A DNA stretch of 64,000 nucleotides from Solanum dulcamara (Eukaryota; Streptophyta; Magnoliopsida; Solanales; Solanaceae): contig NC_077245.1 of assembly GCF_947179165.1 (NCBI RefSeq), positions 52,000,286-52,064,285 of the forward strand, written 5' to 3'. A model generated the notes under the pieces. It made no database searches. It was given only the letters and a program-made list of their open reading frames with translations, and was not told where the DNA came from. A program made the position numbers and the translations under genes. Below, in pieces: positions 13,229-23,004 of this stretch (positions are counted from its first letter, which is position 1; each line of letters starts with the position of its first letter).

Positions 13229-14170
13229 TTTCATGCTCCAAGTCTACACCCTAGAAATAGCCGGTACTCAAAAACTATTGTTGGTTCCAAAGTGAAAACT
13301 TGGCCTAGCTAACTCACTAAGCAGGAGACTTAATTCATAAATAATGTAACTCAGATGGGCATACAAAGAAGGTAATTTATACTTCTCAAAATAATTCTCA
13401 ATATCTCATTAAATAGATAAAAGATGTTTTAGAACATATACTCTGAAATAACTGAAAGAACTCAAACTCTATATGTGACTAGTCTATGAAGTCTCTAAAA
13501 ATGACTCTAAAATAGATACCAGAATAAGTCCATGGCTACCTCAAAATACTAATAATGTAAAGAAAAGAAATAAAGACTCAATAATGCCTCTTAGTGCAAA
13601 CAGGTCTCACCAAAAATTGTACGAAATCTAATCTTCAGCGGTACGCCTATTGAAGCGCCAAATGATGTTAGTAAATAGAATTTATAGTATGTAAAAGAGA
13701 TGAAAGGAAACTTACTCAAAGATACTCAACTCAACTCCAAGAACTCAATTTTGAAAATAGCCCAACTCAATAAAGCATGCAATATATGTAAGACAATGCT
13801 TTAAAATATATGAATAAGTAAATGCAACTCAGTATATAAAAATATAATATTTTTCTATTGGAGAGTTTCTCTAATAACAACCACCACTTATGAGCTACGT
13901 GATGATATAATGAAGTATTGTCACTGCCACAACTATCCAACACCTTGTAAGAGTAAGTGACAACTCATCTCAAGGATCCAATAAAAGACCTTAATAAGGT
14001 TATGATGAGTCGCCCGAATAAATGGCATGATCCTATCCTAAGCAAGCTACATAGTTTATGGAGTTCTAGTTGTTCTATACTCTTACCCAATTCAGTGCTC
14101 AATGCTACTCCCAAAAATATATTTATTATTCTCATGTCTCAATTGAGTGTTCGTACTCAATTAACTCAGT
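13229..14170 (-). repeat. Element C 5' LTR, distal part
   Basis: Co-linear with 6075 to about 6955 of the C 3' LTR. The match ends at about 14170, where element D-associated sequence begins. The equivalent of about 6955-7735 is missing from the direct orientation. Confidence 0.75.
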
Positions 14171-15084
14171 CTTATTTTTTTCCCCTACATTTCTAAGTTC
14201 ATAGGCCTTGAAGTTGATCATTTTTACATGTTAGGTTTTGGTCTGTTTTGGTGTATGAATTGTGTTTCCTAGTGGAAAGTAAGCTGGGGGTGGTAGTTGG
14301 AGCCTATTCTCGGATTCAATTCTATGAATTATGGAGAGATCCCACAATTCCTGATTTTTGACTTCAACATTGGCCCATCTCTGAATTTGATAATTTTAGT
14401 GTCATAACGATCGTATTAATGTTGTGATTCTATTATTGATAGTGTAGCAGCATTCAAAGGCTACTCAGAAGGGACAAGCTCTAGTTTCATGAGTTGGAGC
14501 GCGCATGGTGGGCCTACAGTTAGGCTATTTTCCTTGGTGATACTGAGCATGTTTATGCAAATATATCTTGAATTATATGAGTTGGATGGGTTGGGGTATC
14601 AAGCATACAAAATTCCTAGAATTTATGTCCTAGGCACTATTTTGGAACATTATTGGGTTGTTTAAGCATGATTCATGCTATTGTTATTCATCCATGCCTT
14701 GTACTGTATTCTTTGCATGTGGTTATATGTTTGGAAGCATGTTGGGCCTTAGTCTAGGCTTAGACTAGTGATTGCCTTAGATTTGCGCAATTTTGTTGTT
14801 GTTGGGCCTTAGAACTTCTCTAACATCATTTTGGACAGTTAAATCCTTATAGACTAGTATAGCAGACTTGAGTCTTATAGTCTAAGCTTTAGCTAGGCAG
14901 TAACACAGCTTGTGACCTTATCTCCATATTGCCCTATTCTCCTATCGATCTTGTATCACTTGGTTCTTGATTGTGGGAGTCTTTGCGATGATTCTAGTTG
15001 TATATGGTTTGGGTTGGAGTGATCAACTAATGGCACTCAATTTGGAAGTACTCTCGTGATGCTAGATATCGTTGATTCTAATTT

Positions 15085-15345
15085 ATTCTAGTTCAAGCCC
15101 ACGGTCTAGCTTACTTGTGTTTGGTTCCTTAGCTATAGTTACCCGATTGAAGTTTGTGGTCTAGCTTACTTGTGTTCAGGATCCTTAGCTATAGTAACTC
15201 GGTTGAAGTACGTGGTGTAGCTTACCCTTGTTCAACCCCTTGGCTATAGTTATTCGGTTGAAGTCTGTGGTCTAGCTTACTCATGTCGAATCATTCGCTA
15301 CAGTTACTTATTTGAAGTCCGTGGTCCAGCTTATACATGGTTCAA
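15085..15345 (+). repeat. Tandem array, about 55-58 bp unit, about 4.5 copies
   Basis: Repeated unit built on GTGGTCTAGCTTACTTGTG and CTTAGCTATAGTTACTCGG, diverged between copies. It is confined to the D LTR region in this window. Confidence 0.7.
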
Positions 15346-15439
15346 TTCCTGATTCTCTGATGAATCTTTGGTTCAAGTCTTCATCTACTCTCAGATTTGG
15401 ATTGAGGTATTAGAGTTTGGGAATGGTTTAGTTTAGATT

Positions 15440-15870
15440 GAGTTTATCCTCATTCCCTATATCTTCATTTAGTTGAGCTTTGAGTTTGAGTTTCCATCCC
15501 GATGTATTGAGTTCTTGAGTTATCTATGTAATATCATATTGAGTTCTTGCATATATAATTATACTTCGATGAATTTTATGAGTTGAGTTCTTCAGATTAT
15601 TATTCATGTTTTCATTCACATGAACCCTAGTTGAGTCTTTTCATTAATTAATTTTATACATTATTTTGAGTTTATAGAATGATATATTTTTATCTTTTAA
15701 TTGAGAAAAGCATGAGTTGAGTTTTGAGAAGTCTCTTATTATTATTTTGAGCATGAACATTATTGAGCCTAAATGAGTTGAGTGTTAATGCATTTAAATA
15801 TCTATTTTGAGACTGAGTGAATTCAAATTATACTTTTAAATACATTCACTGAGTTGGGACTATATCTTAA
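15440..15870 (+). repeat. Inverted fragment of C-type LTR inside the element D LTR
   Basis: Reads as the reverse complement of about 7000-7430 of the C 3' LTR. The same segment is missing from the surrounding C 5' LTR. Confidence 0.7.
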
Positions 15871-16269
15871 TAGCTACCGGTGTTGATTCGAGGCAGCTGC
15901 GGTCGTGATCAGAGGCGAGGGTGAGCACATTGCATCCTAAATTTACCCGTATCTCTCTATATATACATTTTGACAGTTTTTTACTTTTTGAGAGAACTCT
16001 ATTTCCATGGTCCACTTTTGGGACTTGTACTATTTTACTTGTAGCTCTATACATGTGACCTCCAGAATCTGGGAGGGATCTTTTGTTTGTATATATTTTT
16101 CTTCCATCCGTTAATGTATGCTCTTATTATTCCTTTACTATTTTAGATTAAATTGCTGGTCTTCTACCCTTACATCCCATTACTCACAAATACGGGTTAT
16201 AGGTTGGCTTGCCTACTGGTGGGTCGTAGTACGCGCCATCATGACCTAACAAATTAGTTCGTGACAAGT

Positions 16270-16284
16270 TGGTATCAAAGCTCC
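16270..16284 (+). other. Primer-binding site of element D (tRNA-Met type)
   Basis: TGGTATCAAAGCTCC follows the LTR terminus by 3 bp and differs by one base from the usual TGGTATCAGAGC core. Confidence 0.75.
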
Positions 16285-16470
16285 AGGTTCACCGATCTCA
16301 CTTATATAGAGCTAATGTCTAGCAATTCCTGTGGATCGGCGTAGAGACGTCCGTGACTTATCATCGAGGGGTTGTAGGATGTCTTTAGGAACGTGTCCCT
16401 TTTGTATACTATCATATAGTATGTTTCTTATCGGTTTCTAAAAATCTTACTTATTCTACTCTTTTAAAAG

Positions 16471-18117
16471 ATGGCACGTGTGCTGGAGGTACAGGCTGAC
16501 CTCGAGGTTGTGCCAGCCCTGCTTCACCTGCCCAGGACCAAGAGCAGACTCCAGAGACAAAGATGGATCCACTAGTAGCTCCAGTACATCAGCAGCTAGT
16601 AGGCTCGAGACCAGCTTAGCCACAACCCAAGCCAGTTACAGCTCCAAACTTACAGGCGATATTTGCCCAGATATTTGCTACTATTAGAGGTATGCAGCAG
16701 GCCCCAACTCTTGTTGCTCCAGTGCCGCAAGACCAGCCTGCACCAGAGGCACCCATTTCTCAATAACCACCGATACCCACTACTCATTCGGATGATTTAG
16801 AGGGTGTCATGCCACTTCAGGAGCAGAAGATTCTTGGGGTGTTCCTTAGACTATTACCGCTGAGGTTTTCTAGGGTATAAGGTGAGGATTCCTACTAGTT
16901 TCTACTCACTTGCCGAGATCGATTGTAGACCTTGGGTCTAGTGGAGTCGAGAGAAGATAACTTCACTACTTATCAGCTAGATGGTCCTGCCCGGTAGTGG
17001 TGGCGTACATACTTAGAGACCAGGCTAGTTGTTTCTCCATCGGTGATGTGGGATTCATTTTAAGAGGCCTTATTTGCCCATTTTATTCCAAGCAGTATTA
17101 GAGATCAGCTTCGAGATTAGTTTTCACTATTAGAGCAGGGGTTTCTGACCGTATTGGCATATGAGGCCTGATTTCATAAGCTCTCTAGGCATGCCACCAT
17201 GATTTTACCCACAGAGGAGGAGAGAGTTTGATGCTTTGTTAGAGGATTAAGGCTCCAGCTACGGATAGAGACTTAATCTTAGTCTTAGCGGGCCGCTTAT
17301 TTTTAGAGATCGCAGACCATGTCTGCACACTAGAGCAGCTCTATCGCGAGTCCCAAGAAGGCAGCGACAAGACAGCTAGGTAAGAAGATAGTCATGATGG
17401 GCATCGCTTTAGACCCAGGAAGTCCTATAATAGATCTCGCCAAAGATTTCAGCTAGGTAAGTCCAGTCGCCCCTTCCAGGCCTTTCTTCAAACTTTAGAG
17501 GGTAATCAGCACCATCAAGTTGGCTCTAGTTTCGGTCTAAGTCAGGTCCTAAGTGATTCACAAATGGGTTTTTCCAACTGAGATGGCCGACCTTCAACTT
17601 TCACCTGACATTCATAGGGTCACTATAATGCAGGGATCTAGATTATTGGTCCTGCGAGTGATCTCACTGCAGGCTAGCCTTACCAGCTCCACAGGTAGCT
17701 AGACCTGTGCTAACACTAGCACCTCTAGTTAGAGGTAGAGGCCAGGGCCAGGACCGTAGAGGTGCTCATCAGGGTGCACGGGGAGGTCCCTGGGGAAGCA
17801 GGTCAGGAGGCAAAGCTGATGCGCAGGGTAGAGGAGCCTAGGTTCACTTTTATACAACTCTAGCTAAAGTAGAGGCTAAGGCCTCGAACAATGTGATCAT
17901 AGGTATGATTTTATTATGCCATCAACCCGCATCCAATTTATTTGATCCCAGATACACATATTCTTATATATCTTTATATTGTGCCCCTCGACTGAGTATG
18001 AGTTCGGAGCCCTTAATTGAGTCGTTGCGTGTTTCAATATTGGTAGATAATTCTTTAGTAGTGGATTAGGTCTTTAGATCCCATGTGGTGAATATTCAGG
18101 GGCATGACACTTAGGTT
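16471..18117 (+). pseudogene. Element D gag-protease remnant; RT, RNase H and integrase absent
   Basis: Plus-strand coding remnant from the ATG at 16471. After a Pro/Gln-rich N-terminus, the capsid core is readable with scattered stops (FTTYQLDGPAR near 16970, then an RDQLRD..FSLLEQG block and LSRHATMILPTEEERV near 17200), followed by an Arg/Gly/Gln-rich linker. Around 17930-18115 a protease start is visible (LFDPRYTYSYIS). About 30 bp later the sequence passes directly into the 3' LTR, so nearly all of pol has been deleted. This gag belongs to a different gypsy family from A, B, C and Y but resembles element H. Confidence 0.7.
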
Positions 18118-18354
18118 TTGATTTGTACATGTACTGTACATGTGACTTTCGAGTTCTAGGAGGAATCTTTTATTTGTATTTATTCGTTGCTTCCGTCCGT
18201 TCATGTATGCTCATATTATTCTTTTACTGTTTTAGATTATATTACTGGTCTTCTATCCTGACATTCCATTACTCACAGTTCTAGGATATGTGTTGGCTGC
18301 CTACTATTGGGTCGTAGTAGGCACCATCATGACCTGAGAAATCAGGTCGTGACA
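18118..18354 (+). repeat. Element D 3' LTR, truncated
   Basis: Repeats the last ~235 bp of the D 5' LTR and ends ATCAGGTCGTGACA. The 5' portion was lost in the same deletion that removed pol. The element C LTR resumes at 18355. Confidence 0.7.
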
Positions 18355-18844
18355 CTAGGGTCCCTCTCATAGGAACTATGGTCCATTTATTAGACTTTCT
18401 ATAATTTTCTAGGTGGGCCTATGACCAAATTCTATGGGTTGTAGGCCATAGGATGACTCGTAGAAGTCCACTCGTAGACTCTTTTGAATGACTTGGAACT
18501 AAGGGACTATGAATAATACTATGATCCGTAGGAACTCTTATGAGTCATAGAACCCAGTCATGGAACTCAGTGCATATTTCAGTAGCTACTAGAATGTGTC
18601 ACAGGAAATACGAGTTGACCCTACGAGTCAAAACTCATTTGATGGATCGTAAGAAGGGTTTGTATAATGGAGCTGTAGTAACTCGAAGTTGGCTAAGTAT
18701 GGGTGCACTCTATGAGTCATACCTACAGCTTGTAGAAACTTTACGAACTGTAGATGGACTCGTAATCCTTTAAAATAGTAGATCTTCTCAACTTTCTCAA
18801 GGTTCTCAGAATTTGTATAAGTTAAAATAATATGGGGTGTTATA
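18355..18844 (-). repeat. Element C 5' LTR, proximal part
   Basis: Co-linear with about 7736-8220 of the C 3' LTR. Ends ggggtgttata at 18844, followed by the target-duplication copy ctgag. Confidence 0.8.
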
Positions 18845-19135
18845 CTGAGGTAAGCAAAAGTTGAAAAGTTTGTGAACCTGAAACAAAAGGGGTTTGAGTA
18901 TAGCCTTAAGTCCATCCAGCTATCTAGTATGCTCTAGAGATAATCCCTGATGTGATATCAAAGATGAGGAAGTTTATCTCTGGCTTGGGAAAATATGTAA
19001 AGAAGGAGTGCAAAGAAGCCTTGTTGATTTCTCACATGGACACCTCTAGAATCATGGTGTATACGCAATAGGTCGAGGAGTACAAGAGGAAATATAGGGA
19101 GGAGCATCAATATAATAAAGTGAAGAGAGTCCTTT
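18845..19135 (+). pseudogene. Element B gag, second part
   Basis: Continues B gag after element C: the LREAKVEKFVNLK region, then MRKFISGLGKYVKKEC-like and LISHMDTSRIMVYTQ blocks and a basic tail ending near 19130. The zinc knuckle and the active-site half of the protease that should follow are missing. The sequence jumps straight to the later half of protease, so B has lost roughly 0.6 kb here by comparison with element Y. Confidence 0.7.
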
Positions 19136-19139
19136 AGTC

Positions 19140-19612
19140 TTTCATCTCATGTTGGTGAGTCTATTTTAGCAAAGAGAGTCTATAGAGATTGTACAGTTTT
19201 CATTTATCATAAATACACCACAGCTGACTTAGTTGAGTTAGACATGGTAGATTTTGATGTCATTCTCGGCATAGACTGTCTTTATGCTTGCTAAGCCTCA
19301 GTTGATTGTAGAACTCAAGGTGTCAAATTTTAGTTCTCTAATGAGCCATTTATTGAGTGGAACGGTAGTCCAACCATGCTTAAGGGTCATTTCATCTCAT
19401 ACATTAAGGCCAGAAAGGTAGTCTCTAAGGGGTGTATCTATCACATTGTTCGAGTTAGAGATAATAGTGTGGAGACATCATCCCTTTAGTAAGTCCCAGT
19501 TGTGAATGAGTTTCCTACAGTATTTCTTGAGGATTTACTTGGATTCCCTCCCGACAGAAAGATAGACTTCGAAATAGATATTCTTCCTGATATGCAGCTT
19601 ATCTCTATTCCA
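19140..19612 (+). pseudogene. Element B protease C-terminal half and RT start
   Basis: Reads, with stops, as the protease tail (AKRVYRDCTVFIYH, LVELDMVDFDVILGID near 19240), the linker to RT (SKGCIYHIVRVRDNS near 19430) and the RT N-terminus (VVNEF, DRKIDFEIDI, ISIPPY near 19605). It stops exactly at the MITE target site. Confidence 0.7.
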
Positions 19613-19620
19613 CCATATAG

Positions 19621-20259
19621 TAGGGGTGTACATGAACTGGGTTAGTTTGGATTTTTTACAAACCAAACCAAACCATTTGTGCGGGTTATTAAATCTATAA
19701 ACCAAACCAAACCAATAAAAGTTGGGTTTTTCGATATCAATTTTTCTCGGGTTTTTTAGATTTTTTTGGGTTTCTCAAGTTTTTTATAGTATCTAATAAA
19801 AAGCACAGAGTAGTGCTTCTTAAAAAGACTTCTAGTACAAAATATCAACATATAAGATGGAGGCAAAACACTATTTAAAGTTTTAACTTTATAAGATGGG
19901 CTTTTTTGTATATTATTTAGATGGGCTTTTTTTGTATATTATTTAGATGGGCTTCTCAAGTCCAAATCTAAACATAAGAAAGAAAACAAAAATTATGAAA
20001 AACTTTTAAAAAATATTTATAAATTATATTTTAATAAATATTTTTATGTATACCATAATTTAAAAGTAGTATATCTATAATCGGGTCGGTTTGGGTTCGG
20101 TTTGACTTTTTTTAGTTAAAACCAAACCAACCCTATAATGGCCGGATTTTTTTTCCAAACACCAAACCAAGTCAAACCAAACCCTAGTCAGATTTTTTTT
20201 CCGGTTTAGTTCGGTTTATCGATTTGGTGCGGTTTATCGGTTTTCCCTATACAGCCCTA
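19621..20259. mobile_element. hAT-like MITE in element B reverse transcriptase
   Basis: A 639-bp non-coding insertion with short terminal inverted repeats: TAGGGGTGTA at the left, TAGGGCTGTA at the right read inward. It is flanked by 8-bp copies ccatatag (19613-19620) and ccatataa (20260-20267), 7 of 8 matching. The interior has repeated CAAACCAAACCAA-type tracts near both ends in opposite orientation and an AT-rich centre. These are hallmarks of a non-autonomous hAT family common in Solanaceae. No transposase is encoded. Confidence 0.8.
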
Positions 20260-20267
20260 CCATATAA

Positions 20268-20790
20268 AATAGATGACATGTTTGACCAACTTCATGGTGC
20301 CACTTCTTTCTCTAAGATAGACCTCAAGTCAGTCTTTGAACAATTGAAAGTGAGACAAAGTGACATCCTGAAGATAGCCTTCTGAATCCGATATGGTCAT
20401 TATGAGTTTCTTATGTCCTTTGGTTAGACTAATGCTCCTACAGCATTCAAAGACCTCATGAGTAGAGTGTTTAAGAAGTACTTAGACATGTTTGTTATCG
20501 TGTTTATCGATGACATTCTGATCTATTCTAAAAATAAGGAGGAGCATTTCAACCATCACAGAATTATTCTCCAAACTCTCAAGGATAAAGAGTTGTATGC
20601 TAAATTTTTTAAGGGTGATTTTTGGATTGTATCTTTTTCATTCTTAGGCCATAATATTTTTGGTGAAGGTATTCGATGGATTCATAAAAAAATAAAAGCA
20701 GTAAGGAATTGGCCCAGACCCACATGTCTAACTAACATAAGGAATTTATTGGGTTTGACTAGTTACTATAAATATTTGTAGAGGAATTCT
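20268..20790 (+). pseudogene. Element B reverse transcriptase, catalytic part
   Basis: Contains the RT palm. Around 20268-20455 it reads [19 protein letters not shown] and YGHYEF, with stops. The open piece 20458-20781 has the catalytic FIDDILIYSKN motif (the FxDD form of YxDD) and the thumb and connection region ([22 protein letters not shown]). About 75 residues normally found between IPPY and the IDDLFDQL block are missing at the MITE site. Confidence 0.8.
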
Positions 20791-20807
20791 CATTCATATC
20801 ATCTCCG

Positions 20808-21290
20808 TTGACTAAGTTAACTCAAAAGAAAACTAAGTTCCAACGGTCTAATGTTTGTGATAAAAGTTTTCAAGAGTTGAAAACTAGATTAACTACTAAT
20901 CCAATATTGTCCCTACCCAAGGGAATATATGGCTTTGTTATTTATTGTAATGCATCCAGATTTGGGCTAGGTTGTGTATTGATGCAAAGAGGTAAATTCA
21001 TACCTTATGTTTCTAGACAGCTTAATATCCACGAGAGGAATTATTTGACTCACAATCTATAGTTGGTGGTCATAGTATTTGTTTTGAAAATATGGTGTCA
21101 CTATCTTTATAGAATGCATATGGACATGTTCACTGATCACAAAAGCCTTCAATATGTTTTTAGTTAGAAAGAGATGAACCTGAGGCAGAGTAGATGGATT
21201 GAGTTGCTCAAGGATTATGACATGTGCATTCTCTACCACTTAGGTAAACCTAATGTTGTTGTTGATGCTCTTAGAAGTTTATCCATGGGG
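20808..21290 (+). pseudogene. Element B RNase H
   Basis: The open piece 20808-21062 contains the RNase H start ([35 protein letters not shown]). A stop at 21060 interrupts it, and the remainder ([29 protein letters not shown], and the GKPNVV.DAL region) follows to about 21290. The first acidic residue reads Asn in YCNAS where element Y has Asp (YCDES), so activity is doubtful even without the stops. Confidence 0.75.
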
Positions 21291-22330
21291 AGTATTGCTC
21301 ATGTGGAGGAGGAAAAGAAGGAATTGGCTAGGTAAGTGCATAGACTTGCACATTTAGGAGTTTGTCTTATGGACTTGAATGAAGGTGGTGTCATTGTCCA
21401 GAATAGGGGTGAGTCTTCACTAGTTGTGGAAGTGAAGAAAAACCAAGACTAAGACCCTATTCTACTTCAGTTAAAGACGGATGTTCACAAGCAGAAAGTG
21501 ATGGATTTTGCCAAAGGAGGAGATGGTGTGTTGAGGTACCAAGGTAGATTATGTGTTCTGAGTATTGATGATCTCCGAGGCAAAATAATGGCATAGGCCC
21601 ATAGCTCCAGATATTCAATTCATCCGAGTTCTACCAATATGTACCAAGACTTAAGAGAAGTCTACTAGTGGAATGGAATAAAGATAGATTTTGTAGACTT
21701 TATTTCTAAGTGCCTAAATTGCCAACATGTTAAAGTTGAGAATCAAAGGCCTTGTGGTGTAGCTTAAAATATAGAGCTTCTAGAGAGGAAATGGGAGATG
21801 ATCAACATGGACTTCATTACAGGCTTACCGTAATCTTACCAATAGCATGATTCAATTTGGTTGATTGTAGACCATATGACTAAATCATCCCACTTCTTGC
21901 AGGTTAAAACTACAGATTAAGTGGAAGATTATGTCAGACTGTACATTCAAGAGATAGTCTGACTTCATGGAGTTCTCTTTTCTATCATCTTAGATAGCGG
22001 TGCTAAATTCACTACTCAATTTTGGAAGTCATTTTAGAAAGGTCTAGGCTCAAAGGTAAATCTTAGTGTCGCTTTCTATTCTCAAACAGATGGTCAAGCG
22101 GAGCATATGATTCAGACTCTCGAAGACATGTTGAGAGCTTGTGTCATTAATATCAAAGGTTATTGGGATGACCACTTTCCTCTTATAAAGTTTGCTTATA
22201 ACAACAGTTATCACTCAAGTATCCAGATGACACCTTACGAGGCTCTTTATGGAAGGAGATATAGATCATCAATTGGTTGGTTTGAAATTGGTGAAGTTGA
22301 GTTGATAGGGCCAGATTTGGTTCATTAGGC
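21290..22330 (+). pseudogene. Element B integrase, zinc finger and core
   Basis: The linker to integrase (about 21290-21560) is followed by the zinc-binding region around 21600-21730 (CLNCQHVKVE) and the core (MDFITGLP near 21815, then LDSGAKFT near 21995). The open piece 22107-22328 carries the end of the core ([31 protein letters not shown]). Stops are scattered throughout, many of them TAG or TAA. Confidence 0.75.
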
Positions 22331-22863
22331 TGTGGAGAAGGTGAAGATTATCCAAGAGAGGTTGAAAATTGTGGAAAGTCATCAAAATTCCTACACTGAT
22401 GTTAGGAAAAGAGACTTGAAGTTTGAGGTAAATGATTGAGTATATTTGAAGGTTTCACCCATGAAGGGTGTTATGAGATTTGAGAAGAAAGGAAAGATTA
22501 GTCCCCGATAAATTGGTCCCTACTAGATTACCAAGAGGGTGGTAATGTAACTTATGAGTTAGAGATACCATTGGAGTTAGCAACTGTTCATCCAGTATTT
22601 TATATTTCCATTCTTAAGAATTGCTTAAAAGCTCATTCGCTCATTGTTCCTACAAGAAAAATTGATTTGAAAGATAGCTTGTCCTATGAGGAGATTCTGG
22701 TTCAAATTCTTGATCGTCAGGTTTGCAAGTTGAGGACCAAAGATGTCGCTTCAGTCAAAGTTTTATGGAGGAATTAGTTTGTTGAAGAGGATAAATGGGA
22801 ATCCGAAGAGGATATGAAAGTCAGGCACCCTCATCTATTCATTCCTCCTAGTGCCGATGTTTA
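22331..22863 (+). pseudogene. Element B integrase C-terminus with a nearly complete chromodomain
   Basis: After DLKFEVND and YLKVSPMKGVMRF-like integrase tail blocks, the open piece 22571-22777 runs through VHPVFYISILK and on into the chromodomain (LSYEEILVQILDRQV, KLRTKDVASVKVLW). After one stop it ends WESEEDMKVRHPHLF. Chromodomains bind modified histone tails and guide chromovirus integration into heterochromatin. This is the best-preserved chromodomain in the window and serves as the reference for the loss in element Y. Confidence 0.8.
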
Positions 22864-22991
22864 AGGTAATATTCATGTTCCTATCTTAGAGTTAGTACCT
22901 TTTCGAGTGTTTGAGTATTTGAATTCTTGCATTGCATTCGTGCCTTGTGTACAATTTCTAACTTGGTCATCATTCGAGGAAGGTTGAGTTT

Positions 22992-23004
22992 CTAGATAAG
23001 GGAG
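22992..23004 (+). other. Polypurine tract of element B
   Basis: The purine-rich run AGATAAGGGAG immediately precedes the 3' LTR start, as expected for the plus-strand primer. Confidence 0.55.

Larger units (their letters stand above)
14171..16266 (+). repeat. Element D 5' LTR region, rearranged
   Basis: The 3' end (about 16030-16266) repeats at 18120-18354 and ends in cgtgaca followed by a primer site, so this is an LTR end. The upstream part contains a 55-58 bp tandem array (15085-15345) and an inverted piece of C-type LTR (15440-15870). I could not identify a clean LTR start near 14171. Positions 14171-15085 have no recognisable coding content. Confidence 0.5.
6075..18844 (-). mobile_element. 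Element C: complete but degraded Ty3/gypsy chromovirus-like element, itself interrupted
   Basis: Minus-strand LTR retrotransposon bounded by two related LTRs (6075-8220 and 13229-18844 with internal insertions). Between them, in minus-strand order, lie gag, protease, RT, RNase H, integrase and chromodomain remnants. The flanking 5-bp sequences ccgag (6070-6074) and ctgag (18845-18849) are an almost perfect target duplication. Removing the element restores the gag order of element B. All coding parts carry multiple stops. The 5' LTR was later hit by element D. Confidence 0.85.
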
